Assembly: GCA_029961685.1 (NCBI GenBank)
Contig: JARWKL010000010.1
Coordinates: 6,187,769 to 6,251,768, forward strand
DNA length: 64,000 nucleotides
Direction: 5' to 3'
Origin: Aristolochia californica
Taxonomy: Eukaryota; Streptophyta; Magnoliopsida; Piperales; Aristolochiaceae
This document shows positions 35,048 to 46,890 of this stretch, one piece after another (position 1 is the stretch's first letter; every line of letters begins with the position of its first letter). Below the pieces are notes generated by a model that saw nothing but the letters and a program-made list of their open reading frames with translations, was not told the DNA's origin and ran no database searches. The translations under genes were made by a program, and so were the position numbers.

Positions 35048-35362
35048 GATTTAGGGTTAGGTTTATGGTATTTAGGGTATAATTTCGGGTTTAGGGTTAA
35101 TGGTTTATTAGGGTGTAATTTCTGGAATTAGGGTTAGGGTTAATAGAAATTATGGTTTAGCTATTTCAGGTTTGGGGTTTTCAAGGGGTTAGAGTTTAGG
35201 GTTTAGGGTTTAATTTCAGGTTTGGGGCTTTGAGTTTATAGGGTTTAGGGTTTAGGGTTTAAGGTTTAAGGTTTAGTGTTTAGGGTTTAGGGTTTAGGGT
35301 TTATGGTAAGATTTGTGGGTTTAGGGTTATTGAAAATAATTATTATGTGTTTAGGGCTTTTA
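35048..35362 (+). repeat. telomere-like TTTAGGG repeats
   Basis: Many GGTTTAG / TTTAGGG units with degenerate spacers. The densest run (35180-35305) shows (A)GGGTTT in series. The plant telomere unit is TTTAGGG. The run is inside the Harbinger element, between its left terminus and ORF1. Confidence 0.75.
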
Positions 35363-35439
35363 AGGGTTTAATTTCATACCATGTTCATACTTGTGAAGTT
35401 TAGGGTTTTGATTATATATGGTTGGAGCTTAGAAGAAGA

Positions 35440-36219
35440 CAGCATGTGCTATGGATGAAGCTTGTAGGCAGTCATATGACATTTGGTGCTTCGAAAAAAA
35501 TAGCAAGATGTTCGATCTCTTGATTCAATATGGGTAACAAGTTGCCCAATGGTGTTTGAAAACACGAGTTTTTTTGAACTATGTCAATAAGTTCAATGAA
35601 GACGCAATCAATAAAAAACGTGTTAGTAGCTAAAAATTTGAACAAGAATGTGAAAGAAAACATATTAAACAGTAATGAGTTGTCTCACTGCTAGTAAGTT
35701 CGGTTGGGATGCAACCATACAGCGAGTTACTATAAGTTATTTTTTGCATTACTAAGCATTATTCCAAGACTTTAAAAGAGTTTTGTTTTCTAGTAGAAGC
35801 ACAGAGACACTTACAAATATAGACATGAAGGATGTCCGTTGTACGACAAATTGTCTTTGGTTGTGGTAAACTCCATAGCCATGGGGATAGTAAGTCAAAC
35901 ATGTGTAGAGATGGGTGATGACCTCCTTCGTGGGTCAGAAATGACACTGATCAACAAAATCGACAATGTCGATGTAGTTAGGGAGATTATTTCGCCATTC
36001 CTTAGCAGTAATGAGTCAACACCTGAGCAGTCTCGAAGAGGTAACCTATCACCTTCAACTCGCCGTAGAAAGAGATCCCAAATGTTCATTAATGACACTG
36101 GCATATTCATTGATACTATGAATTGTATTTCTAAATCATTTATGGAGGTCTTCAAACCTAAGATGTTAATACCAAACTACCATGGTACAAAACCCTCCTG
36201 GAAATCTCGAACCTGTTGA
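35440..36219 (+). pseudogene. Harbinger ORF1, Myb/SANT-like DNA-binding protein
   Basis: Fragments in order: LLIQYG, FLNYVNKFNEDAI, a frame change, then FGWDAT (35705), HRDTYKYRHEGCPLYDKL and SLVVVNSIAMG. The latter pattern, a Trp-rich trihelix followed by a (Y/F)RxxG.P.YD.L element, is that of the Myb/SANT-like protein paired with PIF transposases, needed for transposition. The end of the frame (35839-36219) is open. At least two stops and two frameshifts lie upstream of it. Confidence 0.7.
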
Positions 36220-36262
36220 GAGAGTTGAAATATCACGCTCCTCAATGGTTGGACATGCCAAA

Positions 36263-36560
36263 TAAGACTTTGGATGAATATGGATGTGGTGAATATGGGT
36301 GTGAATGAATATGGTTGTGTAGGGTTGTGAATGAAGAGAGAATGTGTGAATGAATATGGTTGTGTGGATGAATATGGATGTGGATAAATATGGATGTGAA
36401 TGAAGATACGACGTGTGAATGAATACAGTTGTGTAGATGAATATGGTTGTGTAGGATTGTGAATGAAGATCAGATGTGTGAATGAATATGGTTGTGTGGA
36501 TGAATATGGATGTGGTGAATATGGATGTGGATGAATATGGTTGTTTAGGCTTGTGAATAA
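36263..36560. repeat. GAATGAATATGG-type minisatellite
   Basis: Repeats of GATGAATATGG(A/T)(T)GTG in a loose 18-36 bp rhythm, between the two Harbinger genes. The long His/Pro/Ser-rich frames on the minus strand come from this repeat. Confidence 0.8.
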
Positions 36561-36799
36561 AGACAGGATGTGTGAATATGGATGCAAATGGATGTGGATG
36601 AGTATGTTTCATAGGGGTTAGGGAATTGATTGAAGATATGATGTGATTGAAGATAGGTTATAATTAAATATAGGTTGTAATTGAAGATAGTGGTGTGTTT
36701 GTGGTTGTGTAGAGGTGTGATTGAAGATAGGGGTGTGTTTGTGTTTTTGTCTTTTAGGTTGATATAGGTCATGGTTTTGTCGTTGTGATTGTGTTTGCA

Positions 36800-38180
36800 A
36801 GTATCCATGGATAATATTACAGACAAACAAAATATTGTTATTATGTTTGCATTCACCACAATTATGTTCATAATGACAAGATACTATTTATTCCATTGCA
36901 ATAAACATGTACCACGTTCTACTGGGATTGGTGGTCCATTATATTTACAAAAGGCATTAGAAAAATCACCTGTTAAATTTTAGAAAATTTACAAGATGAA
37001 TCAAATTGTTTTTCACAAATTGGTTGACATATCAAAGAGTAGAGGATTCTTATCAACCACAAAGACCATCTCAGTGGAAGAACAACTTGCATATTTTCTC
37101 CTCACTGTTGGTCAACAACAACCGTACAGTGTCACATCATAGATATTTGACAGATCAAATTGGACCATAAGTAAATACTTCAATAAGGTGTTGGATGTTG
37201 TTGTTGAACTTCACTCTAATTACATCAAACGGCCTTCGAAACTCACTCACTCGAAGATTTTAAACAATCCCATGTTTTATCCATACTTTAAGGTAGCATC
37301 GTTTGCCCTATGATAAATAATTTTAGATTCATATTAAATTTGTGTTTGTATTAATTAAAACGGTAACATTAGGATTGTATTGGGGCCATTGATGGAACTC
37401 ATATCAAAGCGAACATCCCACTTGAGCAACAACGAAGATTTTGGAACAGAAAGGGTTTTCTCTCACAAAATGTGATGGCGACATGTACATTTGACATGCA
37501 ATTCACTTATGTACTTGCTGGATGGGAGGGATCAGCAGCTGATTTACGTGTATTGAAGTCAGCATTGACTCGACAAGATAAACTCTAGGTACCTGAAGGT
37601 AAATCATTTATTTTTATGCAATATTTATTTTATCTATTATTATCTTCAATTAATTTATGTGAAATATATCTTCTATTGTAGGTAAATATTATTTAGTCGA
37701 TGCTTTATGCAAATCTTCCAGGATTTTTGGCTCCATATCGAGGCACTCGTTATCATTTGCAAGAATTTGGAGATAATGTTCCTAGAAATGATAAAGAATT
37801 GTTCAACTGAATGCACTTATCTTTGAGGAATACTATTGAACGTACTTTTGGTGCTTTAAAAGCTCGATTTCAAATATTGAAAACGCTTCTCCATTTACTT
37901 TTGAGATCCAGACAAAAATTGTAATTGCTTATTGTATATTACATAATTATATACGTACAAAGGAATCATGGACATATTTGAAACGAAAGAGGATGATTCG
38001 GTTGATGAGCTTGGCGGATAGGCATAAATAATGATCAAGATAGCAATGATAGTGATGGTCTTGTGGAAGATGATAGCCAAATAAAAAATATTTGGAGGGA
38101 GCGTGCATTACAACCCGTAGGAGCATCACATTACCGAGATACCTTAGCTACTCATATGTGGAATGATTATTGATTGTTGT
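36800..38180 (+). pseudogene. PIF/Harbinger transposase (DDE_Tnp_4 type)
   Basis: Blocks in order: RGFLSTTKTISVEEQLAYFL, then QQQPYSVTS; an apparent ~80-bp intron (about 37292-37370); GAIDGTHIKANIP (first catalytic D, about 37391); FVLAGWEGSAAD-like text; YYLVDA (second D, about 37700); LPGFLAPYRGTRYHLQEF; NTIERTFGALKARFQ (catalytic E, about 37840). Frame breaks at YYLVDA (one base missing) and stops near 36981, 37138, 37588 and 37808 make it inactive. Confidence 0.82.
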
Positions 38181-38339
38181 ATCTTACTGCTTTTGAACAT
38201 GTATGTTGTCTTTCACATGTACTAACTTGATGTTTTTTATATTAAAGGCACAAACATGTTGTTATCTAAATGTTTGCTTTTATATTACGAATTGTGGACT
38301 TTTACAAGTAATTCGGTTTATTATCAAGCAATTTTGTTT

Positions 38340-40760
38340 AATTATTTTATTCTTTTATAATTATTTAAACTAATGATTTTTATTTTTTGAAATATATTAT
38401 TAATTTATACAACGTAAAAATCTATCTTATGTTATTAATAAAATAATATCTTTATTTATCTACTATACTAATTATTTTAATACTAAATTAATTCAGTGAT
38501 TTAAGAGTGGTAATTAAAATATTGTTAAACTATGCATACAATCAAGTATTTTTGTTTAATTATTCAAAATTTAAATATTTAAACTAATATTTTTAATTTT
38601 GTAGAAATATATTATTAATTTATACTACATAAAAATCTATCTTAAGTTATTAATAGAATAATATATACATTATATTAATTATTTTTATTACTATATTAAA
38701 TTAGTGGTTTAAGAGTGGTAATTAAAATATTTTTAAAGTAAGCATTTGATCAAGTATTTTTGTTTAATTATTATATTTTTATAATTAACTAAACTTACAT
38801 TTTTTAATTTTGGCGAAATATATTATTAATTTTTTTTACAACATTAAATTTGTTATTTAAGAGTGGTAATTAAAATATTGTTAAACGAAACATTTGATCA
38901 AGTAATTTTATTTATTTTTCTATTTTTCAAATTATTTAAACTAATAATTTTTAATTTTTTGGAAAGATTTTTATTTTATACTATGTAAAAATCTATCTTA
39001 TGTTATTAATAAAATAGTATATGTATTTATTTATTATATTAATTATTTTTATTACTATATTAAATTAGTTATTTCAGAGATGTATTTAAAATATTATTAA
39101 ACGAAGCATTTGATCAAGTATTTTTGTTTAATTATTCTATTTTTCACATTATTTAAACTAATCGTTTTCATTTTTTGAATTTTTTATAATTTATAATATG
39201 CAAAAATCTTTCTTATGTTATTAATCAAATGATATATGTATTTATTTATTATATTAATTATTTTTATTACTATATTAAATTAGTGGTCTAAGAGTGGTAA
39301 TTAAAATATTATGAAAGTAAGCATTTGATCATGTATTTTAGTTTAATTATTCTATTTTTTATAATTAATTAAACTTATGATTTTTAATTTTGTGGAAATC
39401 TATTATTAGTTTATACTACATCAAAATATATCTTATGCTATTAATAAAATAATATATTTATTTATTATTTTAATTTTTTATTACTTTATTAAGTTAGTTA
39501 TTTAAGAATGGTAATTAAAAAATTGTTAAAAGAAACTTTTGATCAAGTATTTTTGTTTTATTATTCTATTTTTCAAATTATTTAAACTAATCATTTTTAT
39601 TTTTTTGGAAATATTTTTAATTTATGCTATGTAAAAATCTATCTTATGTTATTAATAAAATAATATATGTATTTATTTTTTATTTAATTTTTTTATATTA
39701 AATTAGTTATTTTATAGTGGTAATTAAAATATTATTAAACGAAGCATTTGATCAAGTATTTTTGTTTAATTATTCTATTTTTAAATTATGTAAACTAATC
39801 ATTTTCATTTTTTTGGAAATATTATTAATTTATACAATGTAAAAATCTATCTTATGTTATTAATCAAATGACATGTGTATTTATTTATTATATTAATTAT
39901 TTTTATTACTATATTAAATTAGTGGTTTAAGAGTGGTAATTAAAATATTGTTAAAGTGAGCTTTTGATCTAGTATTTTTTTTAATTGTTATATTTTTTCA
40001 ATTATGTAAACTTACATTTTTTATTTTTGTTGAAATATATTATTAATTTATACTACATAAAAATATATCTTATATTATTAATAAAATAATATTTTTATTT
40101 ATTTTTTAATTTTTTATTAGTATATTATTTAAGTTATTTAATTGTGGTAATTAAAATATTATTAAATGAAGCATTTGATCAAGTATTTTTGTTTAATTAT
40201 TCTATTTTTCAAATTATTTAAACTTTTCATTTTTTTTTGGAAATATTTTAAATTTATACTTTGTAAAAATCTATCTTATGTTATTAATAAAATAATATAT
40301 GTACTTATTTATTATATTAAATAATTTTTTACTATATTAAATTAATTATTTTAAAGTGGTAATTAAAATATTATTAAACGAAGCATTTGATCAAGTATTT
40401 TTGTTTAATTATTCTATTTTTCAAATTATTTAAACTAATCATTTTATTTTTTTGAAATTATTATTAATTTATACAATGTAATAATTTATCTTATGTTATA
40501 AATAAAATGATATATGTTTTTATTTATTATATTAATTATTTTTATTACGATATTAAATTAGAGTTTTAAGAGTGGTAGTTAAAATATTATAAAAGTAAGC
40601 ATTTGATCATGTATTTTTTTTGTATTATTCTATTTTTTATAATTAATTAAACTTATGATTTTTAATTTTTATTAAATATATTATTAATTTATACAATTTA
40701 AAAATACATCTTATGTTATTAATAAAAAATATATTTATTTATTATATTCTTTACTGTTAT
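38340..40760. repeat. ~213-bp AT-rich tandem array, about 11 copies
   Basis: The marker GCATTTGATCAAGTATT recurs near 38741, 38891, 39106, 39321, 39535, 39742, 39959, 40168, 40382 and 40600; most steps are 207-218 bp. Each unit also carries AGAGTGGTAATTAAAATATT and AATCTATCTTATGTTATTAA. The reverse complement of the same unit occurs 2-3 times at 16690-17460. Confidence 0.85.
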
Positions 40761-41578
40761 TTTTTTCTTTTTATTTATCTTTTTTAATAATTAATTAGGA
40801 AACCAATTAGTTTTTACATGTAATTATTGAATTAATTTTAGACTAAATTGTAATCTATCTTAAATTATTAATGAAATATCTTATCTAATTAATTAGTATA
40901 TTAATATATTTTAATACTACATTAAATTACTTATTAGGGTAGTAACCATGTTTGTTTAAGTTAATTATCTATTTAGGTATATTATAAAAAGTAACTTATT
41001 CTCTTTAGTACACTACAACATTATTCATTTTGGGCACTGCCACATGAAAGTGTTTTCCAGTGCACTTTACATCTATGACACTAACACCAACAAATGATTC
41101 ACTTTCACTTACACTAGGTAAGTGCACTAACCCCCCTTACTAAAATGTTCTTTTTTCTTCTTAGCATTGACACTTATCCATTAACTTGAGTTTTTTTTTT
41201 TCTTCAAGAGATTTATAGAGTACCCAATTGTTGGTAGATGGGCTCCAACCCACACGACCAAGGAAGGCCAACATATCTAGGAGTATTATAAGATGGGCCA
41301 CACGACCAAGAAATGCCTACAAGATGGGCCCAAACAGATAAGAAGTAGGACCCACCATGAGCTGACATCATTATCACATAAGTTGGAAGATCAAGGACTC
41401 ACAAAAGCATCTTTATCTTATGGTCACATCCTAGAAGAGTTCTACTTAGAGTTATGTTTGTCTTTTATCTATATCGAGTTATTTAATTATGTTAGGAATT
41501 ATCTTTAAGTGTTAGAGTTTGAGTGTAATTGGGACAAAGGTAGTTTTATTGTAATTGGACTTTATTATATTCCTTTAT

Positions 41579-41586
41579 TATAAATA
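41579..41586 (+). promoter_or_regulatory. LTR-B TATA box
   Basis: TATAAATA in the 5' LTR, with the same motif in the 3' LTR near 43898. It marks the likely transcription start region of the element. Confidence 0.55.
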
Positions 41587-41649
41587 GAGGTTCATGTCAT
41601 TTGTTAATAATAAGTCAATGAAGTATTTATCTTTTCCATAAATTCAACA

Positions 41650-41661
41650 TGGTATCAGAGC
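41650..41661 (+). promoter_or_regulatory. LTR-B primer binding site (tRNA-iMet)
   Basis: TGGTATCAGAGC directly follows the LTR end TTCAACA. Confidence 0.9.
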
Positions 41662-43966
41662 AGGTTCTGTGAGTTGACTTGGTCAACCCATAGAGATAAT
41701 GAAATTTTTTTCTCTAAACCCTAAACCCTAAGTCTAGGTTTGTAGTTATTTTTTTCAGTCCCTACACTCGTGGTTTGCTTTGCATTTTTTACCTCTATAC
41801 TAAGATTTTAATATTACAAATTATATATTGATGGAAAGATATTTGAGTCTATTTTCCAAGGAAAAATGATTTTTTCCAATCAAAGTTATCTACAGAGAGA
41901 TATCGATATTTGAACGAGAAAAGTCAAATTACAAAAAGGTTCAAACAGCAGCAGAAAGCTTCAGATTCCGAGGTATTTTATGATATCAAGAACTAGAATT
42001 TATATGGAGAAAATATATATCAAAAAAAATATCTGTAAGTATATTCTTTTAACTATTCAACCAATTTTTTATCTGAGTTATCTACAAAGAGAAATCGATA
42101 TTGGAAATAGCAAAGGTCAGATTGAAAAAAAAGGTTTTAGCAATAGCAGCAAACTTCAACTTCCGAGGTATTTTTTGCTATCAAGAAAGAAACTTTATGT
42201 GGAGAATTATATATCAAAAGAAATATATGTAAGCCTATTTTCTTACCTATTCAATCAATTCTCAGTATGATTTTTTTTATAAGGAGATATTTATCTTGGA
42301 ATAGTCAATGGTCATTCTAGAAAAAAAGGGAGAAAGAGTACTTAGTTTGGCTAGATGATAGAGACCGAAATCTATCAGATTATTTATCTACTGATAATTA
42401 TATTTTATGAAGAGATGTTACACTTGGATGAAGGTATTTAAGTCTAGTTTTAGAAGGAGAAAATTTCATATCAATCTGATCTATATTTAAAGATATATTC
42501 GCATTGCAAAAATCAAAGGTCATGCTGGTATTCTGTTGTATTGAAAAATCCGAATTTATGCCAATTATTTTGCATCACTTTTTGAGTTGATATATCAAGA
42601 AAATATCTCACTTCTACCTGGTTTGAGGCCTTATTTATACATCTCTGTTATTTGGGCTTATTTCTATGTCTATGATATTTGGTTCAAGTTGGGATCACTG
42701 CCATTACTTCCCGGCTTGAGGGGGAGAAGTAGAAAAAGTATAAGAAAAAAGTATTTTATTCCTTATATTGTGGATAAGTTTATGTGACCAAAACATTCAA
42801 GAAAGGGGGAGCACAAAAGATGAATCTTCTGCATCTAAGAAAATATATTTTTATTGGATTATGATTATTTCATGGGTCCTTCTACGAGGTTTATTATTTT
42901 GGTTCGTGTTATATGTGTTGGAAGCTGGTCATGTTACATTACAATTGCTTCTATTATATCTCTTTGAATGAGACATTATTATTGAAGAAGGGGTGGCCTC
43001 AGTACCTTTTCTCATACCATAGTTTATTTGACTCTAAAAAATATCATGGTTGGGACACCATGAGACTCGGTGCCCGGATTAGGACACCATGATAAATTTA
43101 ACTCTAAAAAATATCATGGTTGGGATACCATGAGAGTCGGTGTTCGGATTGGGACACCATTATAAATAAACTCACTACCCCCCTATAATGACTTTTATTA
43201 CTCCTACCACTTGAGAGTCGTTGTCCTGTGGAGGGACACGGTGGTGGACACTTCAGAGCAATGCCGATAGACACACTACCTACAGAAGACGAAGTGTACC
43301 ATGTATTAGTATTAGGACTAGAGTATGAGCAATGTCTTATCGACTAGGAGTGATTTTTAATCTCACTTATATTATGCCAGCAGGGCCTCATGGAATGACG
43401 CAACAGCGTGAGGGGGAGTGTTGGAAGATGAAGGCATATTGGAAGATGTGCCATCTTATTCTAAAAATTATATATATCATTTGCAGCAAGCTAGGAGTTC
43501 ATGATGTTCTCTCACCCCCAACTTGTGGGGGAGTGTTGGAAGATGAGCTTCAGCCCACACGACCAAGGAAGACCAACATATCTAAGAGTATTATAAGATG
43601 GGCCACAGGACCAAGAAATGCCCGCAAGATGGGCCCAAGCCCATAAGAAGTAGGACCCACCATGATTACCACGAGCTGAGATCCTTATCAAATAAGTTGG
43701 AAGATCAAGAAGGACTCACAAATGCATTTTTATCTTATGGTCATGTCCTAGAAGAGTTCTAGTTAGAGTTATGTTTGTCTTTTATCTATATTGAGTTATT
43801 GAATTATGTTAGGACTTATCTTTAAGTGTTAGAGTTTGGGTGTAATTGGGACAAAGGTAATTTTATTGTAATTGGACTCTACTATCTTCCTCTTTTATAA
43901 ATAGAGGTTCATGTACTCTGATTATAATAAGTCAATGAAGTATTTCTCTTTTCCATAAGTTCAACA

Positions 43967-44560
43967 CCAACTAAGATAACACGCATGGAGTATCAAAGTT
44001 ATAAATCTTCCCATCCATTGAACTAGTAAGGGCACATGTGGGTAACTAAGTTTGACCATCAATAAACTGAGGATGTTGTCATAAATATTTTAAAAAAAAA
44101 TAGGAGAGAAGAAGTAGATGAAATCATTTTACATTTAAAATTTTAAAAAAATAAAAAAATAGCTTCTTCTTCCCCGTTCAAAGCTGGATGGGAAGGATGG
44201 AGCCGCCCTATTGACATATAGTTCCTCCCTTGTGTGGCAAAGATGGAGGAGGGTGGAGCAAAGCCCCCATGCAACAAGCTTCCCCCATTTGCACAATCAA
44301 ATGAGGAAAGGGAGAGCACTCCAAGTTAGATACGGTTTGTGCAATTTGCCAATCACCACACAAAACTGGTTTGGTTGGGATATTTTTTCCTCAGTTAGCG
44401 TCTGGAAGCAAGTTTGGTAATCTTGGAACCTATATCGAGACCACTTGCAATGATATTGAGATTTTAGAAATATAAGTTATGGGTCTTTTCCCCTTAGGTG
44501 ATCTATAGGTTAATTCTTTATTCCTTTTTTTGTGTTCTCCTATAATTTACTATATATCAA
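43967..44560. other. unassigned
   Basis: No gene or element recognised. An open frame at 44211-44420 has no known motif. Confidence 0.4.
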
Positions 44561-44860
44561 GTTGTATTTGTCTTCTCAATGGCTTTTGATCGTCCTATCT
44601 TGAGAGTTTCTCCTTAGTTGGATATAATTTTCGTTGCTAACGGAGATAGCACCTTGTGTATAGTCTTCATAACATACAACACCTAGGCTAGTTATCACCT
44701 TGAGGACAATAGGATTCCACAACCTCTACCCTTTTTTTCCTTTTGTGTAGCCCACCTTTTGGAGTTCATACACTACCGAGTTTGCTTCTTTTTAGAAACA
44801 CATACATAGGCATCACAACCTAAAAAAGTGAAAGGGGTGATATGCATATTTACCTTTTCA
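44561..44860 (-). pseudogene. probable copia integrase-linker fragment
   Basis: The minus strand reads KRWATQKEKKG, then RLWNPIVLKVIT, VVCYEDYTQGA and NYIQLRRNSQDRTIKSH. The pattern (KGYRLWNP..KVI.SRDV.F.E...LRRS.R) matches the end of copia integrase and its linker. Stops interrupt it and neither LTR is visible. Confidence 0.45.
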
Positions 44861-45339
44861 ATCCTTCTCAAGAGTCTTCAAATAAAACAAATTGTAAGTA
44901 ATCTATTAACCAGAAAAAGATGTAGTATTTACTACGTCCACCAAAAACTTTTCAATGGTACACAAATATTACCATGAATATATTCGAGGAAATTTTTACT
45001 TCTCCTCATTGATGAGGAGAAAAATAATGTTGATAGAGTATGGTCCTTTGAGGACTTGACCACCAACCATGGTCACATGAAAAAGATGTATCAACAAATG
45101 CAATAAATGACTTATGCCAACTTATGTTGGTAAAGTAAGTATGGGGATTATCGGTAAAAAACACCTAAGGAAGAGAACATTGAGCTAGTGATAGTCCTAA
45201 ATCAAGGAGCAAAAAACTATAAATACCTTCTACTAGAGGACCACGAGAAAAACATTGTAGCAAGACCTTGAGAACTCTAGACTGAGTAACAAGTATCTAA
45301 TTTTCACTTATTCATGAAAATCGGGGGTCAACACGGCCC

Positions 45340-46598
45340 CTCTGAATGACTCGGCTTGCTATTGAGTTCATAACATCACTCCCCCCTAGAGAAAGAGTTT
45401 GTCCTCAAGCTCAAAGGCAGGATAGGCTTGGCGCAATGTCTCCACATCTTCCCATGTTACAGACGCTGCATCTGTGTCAGTCCACCAGTCCACCGGATGA
45501 GAACCTCCCACCTGTTATGAAGTTGTCGAGCTTGAAAGGCTATGGGTGGACAGAGAATAACATGTCCCTCTTTCATTGGAGGTAAGAATGGAGGTGGAGG
45601 TGGTGTTGTACCCTTGAAGGGTTTGAGGAGTGACACATGAAAGACATTGTGCAGTTGAGAGTCAGGTGGAAGCTGAAGCTGGTAAGCCACCTGGCCAATG
45701 CGCTGGAGAACCGAGAAGGGCCAAAAAACATTGGGTGGTAGCTTGTGGCAGGGGCCAACAATAGACTATTGATGGTAGGATTGGAGGCGGAGCCACACAT
45801 AGTCACCTGATGCCCCCTATCATAGTAATCTTTCATCCAAGCATGAGCTTTCTTGAGACGTTACGAAGCGTCTTGGAGTACCTGATCACGGTCCAGCAGT
45901 GTCTGGTCAAGCGCTTCAACTCTGGTGGAGCCAGCCATACATGAAACAACCTTGGAGGTCCCTGCCATAGGGGACCTTGAAAGGGGTAGCTTGCAAAGTT
46001 GTATGGAAAGATGTGTTGTAGCAATATTCTGCCCATGGAAGCCATTCTATCTACCGTTGAGGGCGGTCGCCCACAAAGCATCATAAGTACATTTCTACTG
46101 TGCGGTTAACAACCTCAGTTTGCCCATCGGATTGTGGATGATAAGAAGATGAAAAGTTGAGTTTGATACCGCATAATTGGAAAAGCTCTCTCCAAAAGTG
46201 GCTAGTAAAGACTGCATCACGATCGCTCACTATGGACTCGGAATGCCGTGCAAATGAATAATATTTTCTAAAAACACTTGAGCTACTCTTGAAGCCGTAT
46301 ACAGATGAGCCAAAGGAACAAAGTGAGAATACTTTGAAAATATGTCAACCACCACCAATACGACGGATTTGTTAGAAGTTTTGGTAAGTCTATCAATGAA
46401 ACCCATGGAAAGATCAGTCCAAACCTGTGTGGGAAGGGTGAGTGGTTGAAGTACGCCAGCTATTGATAAATGTTCGACCTTGTTGCGTTGACATACAAGA
46501 CACGAGGCTACGTACTCACCAATTGCGGACTTCATACCTTGCCAGTAAAAATTGGCCCTGTCCACGAGCTCAAGACAAGAAGCCCACACGTCAAAGGA
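45340..46598 (-). pseudogene. Ty3/gypsy integrase fragment
   Basis: 46230-46589 reads FYWQGMKSAIGEYVASCLVC, then [37 protein letters not shown] and [11 protein letters not shown], the zinc-binding and catalytic regions of gypsy integrase. Further down: AYQLQLPPDSQLHNVFHVSL and VLIRWTGGL (45457-45690), the C-terminal part ahead of a chromodomain-like end. Frames change near 46200 and 45830. RT and RNase H are absent: the element is cut at about 46598. Confidence 0.85.
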
Positions 46599-46890
46599 GT
46601 GGCATATGTGTAAAATATAGTACTTTTCATAAAGATGACATAAAATTGTAAATATGTGTTCCTTTTATGTCTTTTGTTTTATCAAGTTGTCGCCCTAAGG
46701 GCATTGTAAAACTACAAATAAAGGCATTGGCTAAGAGGTAGGATTTTGAAACACTCTCCTCTCTTTCCACAAATTCGTTCAGCCCTCATTTTTTCTTTTT
46801 CATTTTTCTTTTTGCATTTCAAGAACACAAGACTGCTAAGCATGGCTTATATAAAAAGTGTGGAGGTGACCTCATGGCACTATCTACTCC
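46599..46890. other. unassigned, LTR- or promoter-like
   Basis: Contains the palindrome GCCCTAAGGGC, ACTACAAATAAAGGC and a pyrimidine-rich downstream region, reminiscent of an LTR. No partner copy was found. Confidence 0.3.

Larger units (their letters stand above)
34623..41136 (+). mobile_element. PIF/Harbinger element, 6.5 kb, with subterminal arrays
   Basis: The 3-bp duplication TTA is at 34620-34622 and 41137-41139. The left end reads GGAGGGTGTTAGTG and the right end, reversed, GGGGGGTTAGTGCAC; both continue into AGTGTAAGTGA. Between them lie telomere-like repeats, a Myb/SANT-like gene, a minisatellite, a DDE transposase and a 2.4 kb AT-rich array. Both genes are broken. Most Harbinger elements are 3-6 kb; the array accounts for the extra length here. 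A deleted relative lies at 16522-18529. Confidence 0.85.
41229..43966 (+). mobile_element. LTR-B: non-coding LTR retrotransposon
   Basis: LTRs at 41229-41649 (421 bp) and 43534-43966 (433 bp) begin TGTTGG and end TTCAACA. Flanks CCAAT (41224-41228) and CCAAC (43967-43971) match at 4 of 5. A perfect iMet primer site is at 41650-41661 and a polypurine tract GTGGGGGAG at 43525-43533. The 1.9 kb interior has no gag or pol; it contains two ~194-bp diverged repeats (from 41969 and 42163) that resemble LTR-A 29190-29490. Confidence 0.85.

Noticed and set aside
35048..35362. True chromosome end or fusion site
   Set aside because: The telomere-like units are degenerate, short and enclosed within the Harbinger element.
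36166..36612. Two His/Pro/Ser/Thr-rich minus-strand frames of about 140 codons
   Set aside because: Both are products of the GAATGAATATGG minisatellite and lie antisense to the Harbinger genes.
38340..40760. CRISPR array or centromeric satellite
   Set aside because: Units vary in length, have no spacer-repeat pattern, and the array sits inside a transposon with clear ends.
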